Notes: generated by a model from the letters alone, not told the origin. Positions 50,094-63,060 are shown, counted from the stretch's first letter. The stretch is DNA of 64,000 nucleotides from Solea solea (GCF_958295425.1 NC_081146.1:20903458-20967457), one strand, 5' to 3'. Translations and numbers: made by a program.

Positions 50094-50412
50094 TAGAGAT
50101 GGGAATTGGTATCGGTCACTATTGGCATCATTCTGAATCACTGGATTGTATATCGGACAGATAAAAATGTAAAATCTGATACAATCCAAGAATCCTATAT
50201 ATTTTGTCATGTTTATTTCTTCTGTTTGGGAGAACAATATTTGTTTCACAGTTGGAGAATTATGTCTTTGAAATGACGTTAACACCACAAATGTGGCGCT
50301 AACAGCTTCATAGTTAAATAAATGGTCTAAAATGTCTGTATTTGTAGATACTCGAGTTTGTGATATCAGTGTTGGTACTGGACACAAAAAAAATTGTATC
50401 ATTCCATTGCTA
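50094..50412. mobile_element. Non-autonomous hAT-like element
   Basis: It starts TAGAGATGGGAATTGGTATC and ends (reverse complement) TAGCAATGGAATGATAC, so its ends are diverged inverted repeats. Internal words such as ATCACTGGATTGTATATCGG, AATCCTATATATTTTGTCAT and TGGGAGAACAATATTTGTTT match a fish repeat I recognise. The flanks GCTTTTAC and CTTTTGTC share only CTTTT, so the target duplication is decayed at best. The minus-strand open frame over it is not a transposase. Confidence 0.55.
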
Positions 50413-52051
50413 CTTTTGTCACCCATGGTGTGAATTTAGATTCTATATTTATATTGGTTACATTCAACATGTATTGTTCTGTACGGAAGCGACAATCTTG
50501 TGCAACAACAATAGATATTCTATCCGTCTGTTCTCTGTAGCTTTACTGATGCATTTAACGTCTACATACCTGTGACGTGCCAACAATACCAGACAGAAAA
50601 TATGGTTCCATAGGTTCTGTCACAGTTTAGTTGTGTATGAAGGAACAATGTCCAGAAATAAGTGCTTTGTAATGAGAAATTGTGAAAGTGTGTTCAGATA
50701 CAAACATGTCTGCTCCATCTTCAACAATGACAAAGCTGTGTCTGTGAAAATTGTCCACATGTAAACATAAATAGAGACATCTCTGTGGCTCATTTTGAAT
50801 TCTGTGACAACTGCTCTCATCCAATTGACTTTGAAGCTGCTGAGTGTAGTGTCAACTGAGCATTGCTTTGGATGAAATGTTCTTCTTTATGCTTCAATTA
50901 TTTCCATTCAACATGTTAATCAACGTGAAAAGAGTCCATTGCAGCACCTCCAATACACGTTTGGCTTTTGTTGGCTTCCATTGTTTGTGGCTGTGTTTAC
51001 TGTGCTTTTTACTTGAGTGAAAAGAATGGAACTCCTCAAATCCCAGTTCTAGGGAACATTTTATGTTCCTCTGTAAGTGCTGTATTATTTAATTGTCTTG
51101 TAATAAATTAGTTATACTGCAAAATTGCTGTATTGTGACATATCATGTTAGCATGGGCTTTTTATGGAACCTTCTCCTTTGTCCGGCTTCTCTCCTTAGG
51201 GGTTGTCACGGCAGATTATCTGTCTCCATCTCGGCTAGACAACATGTTCAAGTTGCTTACATGAAATATTATATTCCCAGTAATGGAAAATCACCACAAT
51301 CAACTTTTTTTCTTCTCGTTTAAGTGCATAATCCAATTAAATCTGACATAAATCATATATCCAAGAGTGTGGCTCATGGATTGTGCACAGATTTCTAAAT
51401 CTAAACTCTACACATTTAGATATAGATCCTCCCGTCACTTTGCTTACTCCAGGGTGGCTCCATACATCTGCACATGAATTTCCTAAAATAGCTGCAAGCC
51501 ACATTATTGCAGACCAAGTAATGGCCACATTCAGAACTGGCATTGTGCTAAGTTTAGTGTGTGCGCACTGCCCTATAACAATGTAAATTTCTGGCCCTTG
51601 ATTTAAATGCCATACTCTCTGTTCTTTATCTGACTCTTTAAAATGTCTCGCTGTCCCAACTCCTCTTCAGATCCGAAACAAAGTCTGGTTTGATCAAGTG
51701 GTAATAAAAAGATAAATTCTGAGCATCTTCTGCTGGCAAGGCAAGGTATTCCTCTCATAAGAGAGTGATGCTGTCTTCAAAGGCGAAGACTAAAATATCC
51801 TCTTCGCAACCTCACCATCTCGTTCACACCGACATACTGCGAGTTGAAGAAATGCCACAGGAATTAGTCACATGCACGTAGGCTTGTTCATGGCATTTCT
51901 CCCCACGCACATACTGTACGTAGACAACTTGCTTGAGAAAATCACAGATGGTTCCCTTGGCTTCCTCCGCAGCTTTCGCTGTGGTGTCGTGACCCTCCTT
52001 TTGGGTGAAAGTGGGTTCTTATTAACACATTATGCTGTGTGATTTTGCAAC

Positions 52052-52072
52052 TTTTTTTTTTTTTTTTTTTTT
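52052..52072. repeat. Poly-T tract (about 21 T)
   Basis: A homopolymer T run; possibly the tail of a minus-strand retroposon, but none was recognised beside it. Confidence 0.9.
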
Positions 52073-53619
52073 CTAAACTCCTGACACATCATGAATTATT
52101 TCATGAAGTAATAATAGCTCCATACATTGTCTGACGGGGAGAACTCTGCTTTATAAATCATTTCTGCGGTCACGTTTGTGTAGCCACATATAAAATGAGC
52201 ATATGTGCTCATTTATGTACATATGCAGATGCATGCTGCCCCATGTTTGAGGCTCATTTGTTGAAATGCCAATATCCCTGCTGCTGCTGTTTTCACAATA
52301 CTTGAATACAATAGGCACTGGTAGCTTCTGAGTGCAGGATGAAATGGTCTTTTCTTTATCCTTTGTGATGAGACCAAGAGAAATCTTTGATCTGGAGTGG
52401 CTAGATAATCATCCGTAGCTGAGGCCTGATTTCCATCTCTATTCAGCTCTCCCCTGGAAGCTCCATATGCAGACGACAACACTGGAACTAATCAGGGTTG
52501 TTACCACGCTCCCCACTAAACGGCATACTTCTCCAGATGTGGCAGACCTGGCTTCACTGCTTCTTTTGTCCATGTTGATGTCGCACAGTATACCGTTCTA
52601 TCGGTCTGTCTGCTGATGTGTGTGTGGCTGATACCAGATTTGACGATGGACAGCTTTTGTTATGACAATGACAATCTTTATTTGTGTTTTAACATCATTT
52701 TACTTCTAATAAACCCGGCTTCACCCCATGTTCAGGAGTTGCTCACACGGTAATGGCATCTAAAGCAGACGGGTGAAAAAGGCCATAAGTCTTAATGTTC
52801 TTTATGCTTGGAGGTCTGGGAGTGTAGTCCGTCAAAGTGTATCAACTTTAGGTTCAGGTCATTAAGACATTTTAGTTTGCAAGTCTGTGAGGAATTTGCT
52901 AGAGGATGGCTAAAGTCACATTTTAAGTCTGTCTGAACAGGTCAAAGAAAGATTAATTGTCAAGTGGCTTAAACTTAAAGCTAACTGCTTGTAACTGTGA
53001 TAGAAAAACAATACCATCCATGTAAATATCCCCCTATGTCTTGCTTTCACTTATTCTCTCGTCTACTGAGACTCTTTTCTTGTCAACAATATTGACTGGA
53101 TTTACGGGCTGTTTGCTTATTCTCCTGCTGCATCATTCTAAACTTATCCCCAAAGCCAACCCCCCCACTAGTTTTGCTCACTTGTACAAAGCAATGACAT
53201 TTACCAAACTGGCATTTCAATGGAATGCACCACCGTTACAATAATAAGCCATGAGACTGCTTCTTAAATTGCCCAGATGGTGTACTGCCAGTCAAATATT
53301 TGGACGTGTTGCTGCGCTGACCTGTTATTCCATAATAAGAAATTACATGCAGGTTGTTTGCTTCAACTCAGCAACAGCCTCAACTAATGGTGCTTTACTT
53401 TTCTGAATGATATTCATTGCATTGTTAATGCATTATATATTCACTGTTTTGAAACCATTTCAGTCTTTCTATAGTTTTGTTTTTTTATACGGTGCTATGG
53501 ATCTTCTTTTGTGTTTCTAAGACTGGAAAAAAAAAACGTCACAAAAATACCAGTTTACTCGCTGTTCCGTGCACGCTTCCGCTTTGATATTTCCAAAGTT
53601 GTGTCGATAACTTCCCAAG

Positions 53620-53664
53620 GAGCTGATGCTGTGCCATAATAAGCAGCTCTGCATGAAAAACATT
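53620..53664. repeat. Dispersed motif GAGCTGATGCTGTGCCATAA, copy 3
   Basis: Third copy of the motif at 28827-28866 and 29813-29846, continuing AGCAGCTCTGCATGAAAAAC. Confidence 0.35.
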
Positions 53665-53870
53665 GTACAAATGTGCATTTATATTGCGTGCACAACGGGG
53701 TTCCTTTTGTAGGAGTACTCATTCTGGCACAACTGTAGCTCTGAAGAAATAGTATCTGTGTCTTTGCTGGCATCTACTGCTATATCTTTAAACCAAATAT
53801 TGATAACATCCCTCTTTAAGGGAGTCATTTTTCTTAAGTCCATCAGGTTATCAAGTCTTATGATTCACTT

Positions 53871-53993
53871 CATCCATACATCCATCTTCTGCCGCTTTAT
53901 CCAAAGTCGGGTCGTGGGGGACGCAGATTGAGCAGAGAAGCCCAGACTTCCCTCTCCTCCATCCAGCTCTTCCAGGGCGGCCGAGGGACATAA
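53871..53993 (-). mobile_element. RTE/Rex-type LINE 3' end (ORF C-terminus and tail)
   Basis: On the minus strand the frame ends EREVWASLLNLRPPRPDFG with a stop at 53899-53897, followed by GATGGATGTATGGATG-type tail repeats (to 53871). This is the C-terminal end and GATG tail that I recognise from RTE/Rex-group non-LTR retrotransposons of fish. Upstream the match soon breaks (DYVPRPPWKSW, apparently with an internal deletion), and beyond 53993 the similarity is lost. It is a 5'-truncated, dead copy, as is usual for LINEs. Confidence 0.7.
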
Positions 53994-55138
53994 TCCCCCC
54001 CAAACCCACCCACAAGTCCCCTTCAAAATAAGGTTAATCTCCAGTCCGAGTGCATCTCATGCTTTGAACAAGATTGTTTCCAGAGTTTTAGTAAACAAAT
54101 GAACAAGGGTCTGATGAGAAGTGTTGATCTAATGAACGTGTAAGCAAAATAAATGTTGATCAGGGCGTAGCTGTCACTGTCTGAGAAGGTTCAGATTATC
54201 TTCCTTGCTTGAGGCCGTATACTCCCGTTACTCCCGTCTGTCTTAGGGAAAAAAAACATCGTCTCCCCAAAAAGAAACCATGTGGCATTAAAGCACTGAC
54301 TTTCCAGTGTGCCATTGTCAGCTGTGTAATACAGCAGCTCTGCTGAAGTGAAGCATTTATTTGTGACCCTTCCATGTTCCACCCCATTACATCTACAGTG
54401 TTCTTTTCACCACTTAGACCACATTGCAGCTGGATGCCATGCTCAGCATATTTCGTCTACTTAAGCACTTGCTAATTTGCTGTTGTGGTCTTTCATGTGG
54501 TGCTAATGGTGGAGAAAAGGAAAAGAATGAGAAAACCAAGCAACTGCGAATAGATTTCCCTCCTCTCTAATAAAGAAATCCATGTGGTTCCTTCAAAACT
54601 GAATTCAGATTGTTTTAAGGCTTTTTGATATTGCATGTAGAAGAGTCTCAGGCAGAAGGCATGCAGAGCCTCAGATGGTATCAACATAATGCCATTCTAG
54701 GAACCTCAGCAACAGCTTAATATAATGATGATAATAATTGGCAGGCTGTCCATCACCTATATTTTGAGGGAATCCAAATTAAATTTGGCAAAAACATTCA
54801 CTTGGACTGCCTGGTTGTTTTTTTTTTTTATCTTATTCTCTACGGAGCTCCCCCTTGTGTCTACCACTTTATCCTTACTGTCGTAAAAACTCTTCCCTTC
54901 TCCTGGCACAAGCTGTGGAGAAGGGAGTCGTTTCCTCTTCCTCGCATCCTCCGACAACGGTTTTCTCTGAACTTCTCTGCTGGACTTCTCTGCTCTGATG
55001 ATGAACATCTAAAATAACGCTATCACTGCCTTGATGAACACCAATCTCCTTGCAACAAGCCATTTAACCATCACAATTTATCCAAAGCTGTTACATTAAG
55101 GTAAACATCCTGCATAGTTTTAAGAGTGAAATGGTACT
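53994..55138. other. Non-coding DNA, nothing specific recognised
   Basis: No gene or known repeat was recognised. A poly-T run lies at 54818-54829, and a mildly GC-richer patch at 54840-55000 has no recognisable frame. Confidence 0.5.
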
Positions 55139-55290
55139 ATTTTGGTGGTCAAAGTCACTGTGACCTCATAAACTTTTTCTTTTTTTTGGCCTCGCAAACA
55201 TATATATTTTTTTTTAATAACTCTGCGAGATAATTGTTTTAATTGTGTTTACATTTGGATGGCTAAAAGTCACTGTGGCCTCTCAAAAAA
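55139..55290. repeat. Degenerate tandem repeat (TCACTGTGACCTC units)
   Basis: Two diverged units about 115 bp apart: TTTTGGTGGTCAAAGTCACT with GTGACCTCAT (55140-55169), and CATTTGGATGGCTAAAAGTC with ACTGTGGCCTCTC (55252-55284). The GGTCAAAGGTCACTGTGACCTC-type unit is common in fish intergenic DNA. Confidence 0.5.
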
Positions 55291-58111
55291 ACATGTTTTT
55301 CCTCAAACAGTTTCAGCCCCTTGGACATTATGTTCTTTTTAAGTTGAAGTGTTGGGTTTTTTTTGCATTGCATTGCAGAATTTAGATTCTGCAGCGGGTG
55401 TGACATGATGATATAACACAGCATTGCAATAACTTAACAGCCCGATGAGGGTGTCTCATTTTTCTTTTTTACTGGCTTCATATTTCTTCAATTTTATTTC
55501 CAACATCCAATAGGAATTTGTTTTGTATGCTAAATAGGAAGCGTACACTTCGTCCTTTTTCCTGAGTATCTCATTTCCTTCCTCTTTTGTCTCTCTTAAA
55601 TCTCTCTTGTCCTTTGTCTCACATCCACCATTGTCTTTTTCTTTCCCCATCTTTCTGTTTGCTTCTCAGATTCCCTCCCCTCAGTCTCTCCTTGAATTCC
55701 ATCTTATTCTTTCTTCTTTTTTTTTTCCATCCCATCTAAGCTGCAGTGTTGAAACTCGACTCTTCTATCCTTTCATCATCATCTTCTAGCTCTCCTCTGC
55801 TCCCGTCTTCTATCCTCTATCCGTGATGGATGGTGTTGGATCAGTGTGCAGCCTCTGACAGTGATAGCCCCTGGTCACTGCTCTCAGTCCACGGCAGTTA
55901 GCGTTATCTCTTCCCACCAACCCAATTTTATCGGCACTCTTCTCAGGTCATTGACTTAAGTCTTTTTTTCTTTGGTCACTGGCTTACTCCCTTCCTGAAG
56001 CAACAGGGGGTTTAATAATGACGAATGGTGCAGCCTGTGATTATTGAGTTGGACTCTCTTAAATGCTTCTTGTAACACTTATTTTTTCATAACAGTTTTC
56101 CGACATGACTCTCTTTTCAAACCGCAAATCCAATAGTATCTAGAGGTGGTAATATACGTTAAGTGAGAATTCAAAGTCAAATAAATCAAACTTTTGAAAT
56201 GGATATAAATTCAAATAACACTTAGTGCATGGGCAATGCAGACATGTCTTCAATGCAACAGAAATAGGCTACCGTTGGCTCAGTTCTCAAGAGTCACCCT
56301 TAAGAACAACTGAAACGGACTCAGCCAGTCACATAATCGCTCAACCCTAATGTATTCATTGGGACAGCAATGACAGCCCAAACATAAACTCAGTTAGACA
56401 AAAAAAAAAAGGATGCTGTGTTTAATGACCCAGTGCTACTGTCTTAACATCGTCAATGAAATAGTAACAACAATGTCACCGTGTTGTATTTTTATCCTCA
56501 CGTCGGTATAAACTACACTTTGTGAGTCATTTCAAAGTACTGTCAGTAATGGGGCGGAAAGGTCGCACTGACTCACTGCTTCAGCATCTTGCCTCTGGCT
56601 GGGGCGAGGCCAGATGTTTGCAGTCAGCGGGGTATGTGAGGTGATGCTGAAACATTTTAGAAAAATATGACAAATGTGCTGCATATTATTGTCTGGAAAG
56701 AGCAAACTGATGCTGCTGTTGAAAGCAACACAGAATGCTGAAGTTGTGAGCTAAAAAGAGGAAGAAACAGTGCTGAAGATGATTATATCTATAAATATAG
56801 AGTAGTGATGACCTGTGACATTGCAGTTGTCTAATTTACATGAGCACATCTGAAACTGCTAATCGTGTTGCCAAGATCACTAAAACTTCTCTTATAGCAA
56901 AGTTTGTGGGTATTTTTTGATTCTGTTTTTCATTTTCACAGCACAGTAGATGAGTTTCTGTATTTTCCTCTTTTGAATTATGTTCACAAACATACCGTAA
57001 ATTCAACGATTCAGAAAACAGTACATCCGAAGCGTGAAACACAACCATATAATAAGAAAGCATCGTGTGGATTGTGGGAATGTCACTGTCTTTCACTTAA
57101 GTCCCTTAATTCTTTTTTGCTACTTGATCCATGCACCGTGTCACTGACAGAGGGGGATTTTAAGAATTGTGAGGCAGGATTCTTTCTCAAAGCAACAGCT
57201 CTTGACAACGATTTGCACATTAATTAGAGTACAAACAAACATTAAAAGTAGCAGAAATGTGTGTTTTAACGTAAAAATCAGCAAAGGGGGGAGTGTATCC
57301 GTCTTTGTCCGTGGATTGTTACAATGGGAAATGAAAATTTAATCAAAGACTTACAACCATGAAAAGCAAGAAGACACCAAACTAAGTGCTATGTTCTGTC
57401 TGTCATGATGTGATCCTCTCCGTTTCAGGACAGCACGGTCTTGTGACATTAATGATTCAGGGGTAATCCTCCTTCTAACCCCTTGTAGCATCAGGTCAGG
57501 CCTGAAAAGGTGCAAAAGAAAAGAGGAGAAAAAGAAATGTGTGCAGTACCAGAATGTCATGATTCAGTCACTGCCGATCAGAGTCAGGGTCCATAAAATA
57601 CTGTCTATTACAGAGTCCTTTGACATGGGAGTGAATGTTTTGCATGAATTCCATTGCCGACAAAAGCCAAATATAAGTGGCTAAGTGTTTGTTTATTTAT
57701 CTATTTTTAAACATTGGACACAGGGTTAATCAGGTAGTACTTTCCTTCCAATAGTCACAGCTGTGAAGCCGTAAATGTTGTAAAATGCTAATGTTTTGAT
57801 TTCAAAAGAATACCTTTTATTTGGAGCAGCACTGTAAAGGTTTAGACAATTATGCTGACACACACGGTGTCAGCAGGCTGTTAACCTCAGCTAAAGTCAG
57901 GTCCATTAGCTCCCCAGGCAGCAGAGCAGTAGAAGTTTAGATACTGTGACTTTCCATCAGGCGAGATATCAAGCTTCCTGCCGGGTGTGTCTGTTTGACA
58001 CGGAGCCATTGTTTTTGCTTTGGCTCCGAGTCAAAAGAGGGACGGGCAAATAAAAATCTAAACTTAACATAATGAAGTGGAGTGTCTGGAGTTTTTGTCG
58101 TTTGATCATAT
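55291..58111. other. Non-coding DNA, nothing specific recognised
   Basis: The 55590-55800 stretch is strongly pyrimidine-biased (CT-rich). No gene or known repeat was recognised. Confidence 0.5.
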
Positions 58112-58170
58112 TCATCATCCATCAATCCAGCTGACATAGGGCAAAAGGCGGCGTACACCCTGGACAGGTC
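58112..58170 (-). mobile_element. Short minus-strand copy of the GATG-tailed LINE-type repeat
   Basis: On the minus strand it reads GACCTGTCCAGGGTGTACGC, then GCCCTATGTCAGCTGGATTG and ATGGATGATG, matching the last part of the repeat at 39824-40067. It is a heavily 5'-truncated copy. Confidence 0.6.
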
Positions 58171-59888
58171 ATATAACACCGTTCACATGATAAGCCGGAG
58201 CAGCCTTGTCTCGTCTTGTTGGGGCCACGCTGGATACATGTGTTGTGCACGTGATGCCCTGGGTGTGTCTCAAACACCTCCGTTTCTCACACCTAAGCGT
58301 GTGTGCGTGCCGCGGAGCTGCTGCTGCTATGTTTTACGTAGTGTTTCGCTGTGAAAATTGCCATAATAGATTCTGCAATGTGCCCGTTTACTTGACTAAA
58401 TTGCAGAATGAAATGAAGGGTGCAGCGTGTTCAAAGTTTGTCTCGTGCCTGGCAGATAGAGATGTTGAAATTGTGAAGGAAGATATTTTTGGCTGTGAAC
58501 TCCGCATGGCACACAGGGACAAAAGGTTGAAACCTCCGATTCTGAAAAGCATTGGCACTCACATGGACAGTGCGGCTACTCTAACTTGATAACTTGGGTG
58601 CAGGGGGGGGGGGGGGGGGGGGGGGGAAGAAAGATGTTGCATGATGCAGACACACTGCTAACACATCCAGTGTGATCCAGGCCCCAGAGCAAATGGCTCC
58701 TATACCTTCACTGAGATGGCATGAGAACAAAATCCTGAGAAATCCTTGATAATACGTATGTGTGGATATAATTTTGGCTTGGCTGTTGCTGTAATACACA
58801 GTAACACAAAGTCTATTATCAGTCAGATGTACTGTGCCACCATATCTTCAATGTGTGTACAGTACTCATTTGAATTTGTCTTCCTGAGAGTCATTTATTC
58901 AGCTTAGCATCTTGATTAAGACCTGGCTCTACAGATATGATATTATCTGTTGAGAGACACTGCTCCCTCAGTGGGAAAGCTTTATTTCTGCATGTGCTGG
59001 AAAAAAAGATTAGATTTTTCTAATGTTGATAAAGTCTGAATGTCTGCAGATGGCATCGTGCTAAATAAGTCTTCTATTTCTGCTACAGAAATGGGAAACA
59101 ACATGCCTCACTTGCTGCATACCCAACGGCTTCTTTTCCCCCTCAGCGAAGACCTCACAAGAAATGCTAAAACTTTTATGAACTAGCTAGACGTTAATTT
59201 CCATCAGTTTGAGAGCATTAATTTCAGTAAAAATGCCACAGCCCATTACTTTAATGTAGAGGGGAAATAGAAGGACGAAGATATCTGCTGTGTTCAAATG
59301 CAGACCGGGAACGTTCAGGAGTGGCGTCTGAGATGAAGCTCAGTGAAGCGTGTAAAGGATGGAGAGCAGGTAGTCGCCACAAATGCAGCGTACAGTGAGG
59401 AACCAGGTCCATCATTGTGTGTAATCTGCCGTGCACGCTGTGGTAAGCCACCAGGGACACACACACACGCACTGTCTCTCAAAATAACACTCACAAGCCC
59501 CTTCATTTCTCACCGGCGCTGTCATCTCTACACAACTGCACTCTACAGATTTTTTTCCTTTTTCTTCTTTAGCACAGTCATTAACCAGAGCACATATGAT
59601 AGGGTACAAACCTCCTCTCCAGTCAAATAAAGGCCTTGTTATGTTGCCTGAGAAGAAAAAAAAACATGCTATGACTAAAGGTCAACGCTTTGATGGGCAA
59701 AGTGGCGTATTTATGGTCATTATAGTCCAGTGAATAACAGCATTGATTTGAACTATAACAGCAAATGTTTTTTTTGCTGAGTTCAAAAAAACTTAAAACA
59801 TATTTCTAGTTCACAAGATAAAATAGAGCATGATGGATGTGAAGGTGGCAATACAGTATACAGTAGAACCTCTGGTCTCTGTGACATA
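58171..59888. other. Non-coding DNA with a long G tract
   Basis: A 127-codon open frame at 58206-58589 (containing FRCENCHNRFCNVP and LADRDVEIVKEDIFGCEL) is the longest plus-strand frame here, but it is not recognised and its length is within chance. The G24 tract follows it directly. Confidence 0.4.
58603..58626. repeat. Poly-G tract (24 G)
   Basis: An uninterrupted run of 24 G, long enough to form a G-quadruplex. Such runs are often mis-sized in sequencing. Confidence 0.9.
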
Positions 59889-60410
59889 CACTACATGGAC
59901 AAAAGTATTCAAGATCCCTGACGTTTACACCAACAGGGACTGTAATGACATATTCAAATAGACATTAATATGGAGTTGGTCCCCCTTTTGCAGCTATAAC
60001 AGATTCCACACTCCTTGGAAGACTTTCCTCAATAGTTTGAAGTGTCTCTATGTGAATTTGTCGCCCATTCATTCATATTAATGCCTCACTTTCACTCATA
60101 TATGCTCATAGAGCATGTATGAGGTCAGGCACAGATGTTGGACAAGAAGGCCTGGCTCACAATCTAGTTCAACCCAAAGGTGCTCACTGGGGTTGAGGTC
60201 AGGGCTCTGTGCGAGGCCAGTCATGTTCTTCCATACTAAACTTGTCAAACCATGTCTTTATTGTCCTTGCTCTGTGCACTGGGGCGCAGTCATGTCGGAA
60301 TAGAAATTCCTCAAACTGTTGCCACATAGCATTGTCCAAAGTGTCTTTGAGCCCAAAGCCTGAATTCAATACTAATCAAGTGTGGCCAAATACTTTTGTC
60401 CATATGACCA
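59889..60410 (-). mobile_element. Internally deleted Tc1/mariner transposon
   Basis: Inverted termini are visible: ACATGGACAAAAGTATTC near 59892-59910 and AATACTTTTGTCCATATG at 60389-60406. A TA dinucleotide sits at 59887-59888, the expected target. Transposase remains lie on the minus strand. HDCAPVHRARTIKTWFDKF covers the second catalytic D region (D of HDCAPVH), followed by EEHDWP. There a 1-bp insertion (about 60212) shifts the frame just before the SPDLNP-type block that holds the third acidic residue, so that block is read only in another frame. The N-terminal DNA-binding part and much of the enzyme are missing: after the MWQQF region the sequence jumps to the terminal section. The intact family gene would be about 1.1 kb or more, so this 522-bp copy is non-autonomous and dead. 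Confidence 0.8.
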
Positions 60411-61449
60411 AGAAGACTATTCAACCCAGTCTCATTTAGTTGTGACATGTAAATGACATACTAATTTACATTTCTACAGACGTGCATATCAATGTGATAG
60501 CGTCTTTCTGTCACACCAGGCTCGAAAAACTCCTGAAAAGAAATCAAAAAATCCAAATAAAGTAGTTACATTTTGATAATTGTGATAAAAGAAACCTCAC
60601 AGTTGGTCTAAACTGAAGTATTTAAGCATTTTAAATGTTGGAATTATAAAGATGTTAACAATACTGTCTGCCACTTCACTGACCTCCGCCAGTAGTTGCT
60701 TCAGGCCAATTAAATGGTTCACTGTGTGCAAACACTGTGGATTCTCCCCTTCTCTGCAAGCATAAAAGCCTGATATGACATCATATGCTTTGTACGGCAG
60801 ACGTGAGGGTCAAGAGAACATTTCCCCCGAAAATATCAACGGCGACAAACCCCGTGCCCAAAGACACGTAGATGGCATAATTACATCGCACAAGTATGAC
60901 ACACTGGTTATTAAGAGTTCTGGGTAAAAATGGATGAATGGTAAATGTGAGGGCTAATCATAGTGAATTGAATGTAATCATCTCATCTCTTTTCTTCATC
61001 AGTCTTAACCCTCACTTGCTGAATTGTGCAAATTGTGTGCCAGGCCAAATAGAGAAAACAAATGCATATATCCTTTAGGACAGATTTGGTTATTTGAGTC
61101 ACAGAGAGAGAGTCATGAGGTGCATGTGACTGCAGCAAAGTGAAAAAGCTCACGGGATATGTGTGAGTTGTTTATATATATGTGGCCGATGGCTCCATAT
61201 GGAGAGTGGGATATCATAAATCCATTACTCAGGGGGGCAGGGAGGTGTTGCTGTGTGGGCTCTGTGCCCCCTTTCCTTAGGGATTGATTGTGGAGGAACC
61301 ACGGTAATAGTGGCTGGCAGTGGGTAATTGTGCCCTAAAGGCATGTCATTTTCTTTTTCCACTTTTGTGCTGAGGAATCACACCAACACCCCCACTCCAC
61401 GGGCATTTAAAGAAGTGCAGTATAGGTTGAATTGTGTGTCTGTGTGTGT

Positions 61450-61468
61450 GGGGGGGGGGGCGGGGGGG
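61450..61468. repeat. Poly-G tract, interrupted
   Basis: A run of 11 G, one C, then 7 G, following a TG microsatellite at 61434-61450. Confidence 0.9.
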
Positions 61469-61772
61469 CGGAGGGATGAGAGAAAGAGATAACGGCAACG
61501 AGGACGATATCAGGACTCTTGTGTCTTTCCGTATTTACAGCGACGGTGAAGCTGCAAACTCGGAGGCCTGCACTTTAACCTCGTAGCAGTAATTACAAGG
61601 ACATGTGGGGGTTGTTGGCTCTGATCCCCGCTCTGTGAAATGTGACATTCCACCTGAGGATTGGGGACACACTTCCTCCGCACATTTCAAAATTTTTAAT
61701 CCTATTTCCTGTCACAGTTTTGCAGTGTGACTGCTGTGACCCCTGTTAGTAGCTGAAGCTCTAAGTTGCTGT

Positions 61773-61787
61773 GGGGGGGGGGGGGGG
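61773..61787. repeat. Poly-G tract
   Basis: A run of about 15 G followed by AGA and a further 6 G. Confidence 0.9.
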
Positions 61788-61837
61788 AGAGGGGGGATGC
61801 GATGCTTTCTGTACAGTAGGCAAAATATCGATAAGAT

Positions 61838-61855
61838 GGGGGGGGGGGGGGGGGG
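61838..61855. repeat. Poly-G tract
   Basis: A run of about 18 G, only 50 bp after the previous tract. Confidence 0.9.
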
Positions 61856-62360
61856 ACGCGACTGGATTGGTCTGTGGAGCAGTGAAGTTCAATCCTCGGC
61901 AATATGTGAATGGAATGATGAAATTATTAATCATTTTATGATTGTTTCAAGATTGCGGCTGATTTATTGTGATATTATCGTTGCTCTGATGGCCATGTAT
62001 GACGTTTGTATCATGAGATACCCTGCAATACCCACTCCTCCTCCTCCTATCGGGACACGCTTCGCAAGTGACATCACATGAACTCCGCTCAACCTCTCTT
62101 AAAAGCGTCAAGGAAAGGAGAAATCCTGCTGTCTCAGAGAGACAAAGGATTCCATTTCCCTAAACGACAGAGAGTTCCAAAAGAAATACACAACACCTTC
62201 AAGTATAAAAGCACATCAGCCCAAATGTGCTGTCGGTGTTAGATTTAACAGGCAGAAGCTGCAGGGCTGGTTACAGTTGAGCAAACAATTAAGTGGCTGA
62301 CAAATCCAAACCCTTATTTGTGGCTTTTAGAGCAAAATAAGCAGCAAGTATGTATAAAAC

Positions 62361-62378
62361 TAAATAAATAAATAAATA
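62361..62378. repeat. (AAAT)n microsatellite
   Basis: Four to five AAAT units. Confidence 0.9.
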
Positions 62379-62824
62379 ACATCCTGGTGCCTTGTAAAAA
62401 AAAAATATGTAGATAATTAATTAAGGTATCAAGAGTGTGACAAGTGACAGCATGAAAGCGTTCCCGGCATGTGCAAACTGAGCTTTTACCTTTCCACTTC
62501 TGCACCAGGAGCTCTGCACCTGTATATTGAATGTGTAAGATGTTACATCAGGGTGAGCTCAGCCAATGCAGAAGTGAGTGAAGGTTGCAGGTGGTAATCT
62601 GACATGTTTTAGGTTGTCGCGTGAAGTCTGCTCGTCACATTCACCTTTCTGCATAACGCCTACTACGTCAAAAAAAAAAAAACGTCAACAGTGTTCTTTT
62701 GGTGCCATGGCCTTATTAAAACAGGGCACAAAAGAAGACACACGCCTGAGGGAAAATTACATAAATGCTGTGTTTACCCTAGAGCTAGAAAGTATTTATG
62801 TGGATACACTCTGTTGGCTTCTTC

Positions 62825-62843
62825 TTTTTTTTTTTTTTTTTTT
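62825..62843. repeat. Poly-T tract
   Basis: A run of about 19 T; no retroposon recognised beside it. Confidence 0.9.
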
Positions 62844-63028
62844 AAATCTCATCCTAAAAAGAAGCAATTTCTGTTAATGTATTTGTCTGGGAAACGATTT
62901 TCACTTCATTTCATTTATTCATTAGATTTATTTTTTATGAATATATAGAAGGGAAATTCTTCGAAGTTATTTTTTTTTTCTGTGTGTTGAATCCCAAAAA
63001 AATATAAATTGCAATCCACTTTATTGCA

Positions 63029-63032
<4 letters not shown>

Positions 63033-63060
<28 letters not shown>
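63033..63060. repeat. (TG)n microsatellite
   Basis: An uninterrupted TG run of about 14 units. Confidence 0.95.

Larger units (their letters stand above)
50413..53870. other. Non-coding DNA, nothing strongly recognised
   Basis: It contains a poly-T tract at 52052-52072 and the third copy of the dispersed motif at 53620-53664. No gene was recognised. Confidence 0.5.

Noticed and set aside
58206..58589. 127-codon plus-strand open frame with a cysteine-rich stretch
   Set aside because: The longest plus-strand frame in the region, but it has no recognisable domain, no clear promoter or splice context, and a length compatible with chance in 64 kb.
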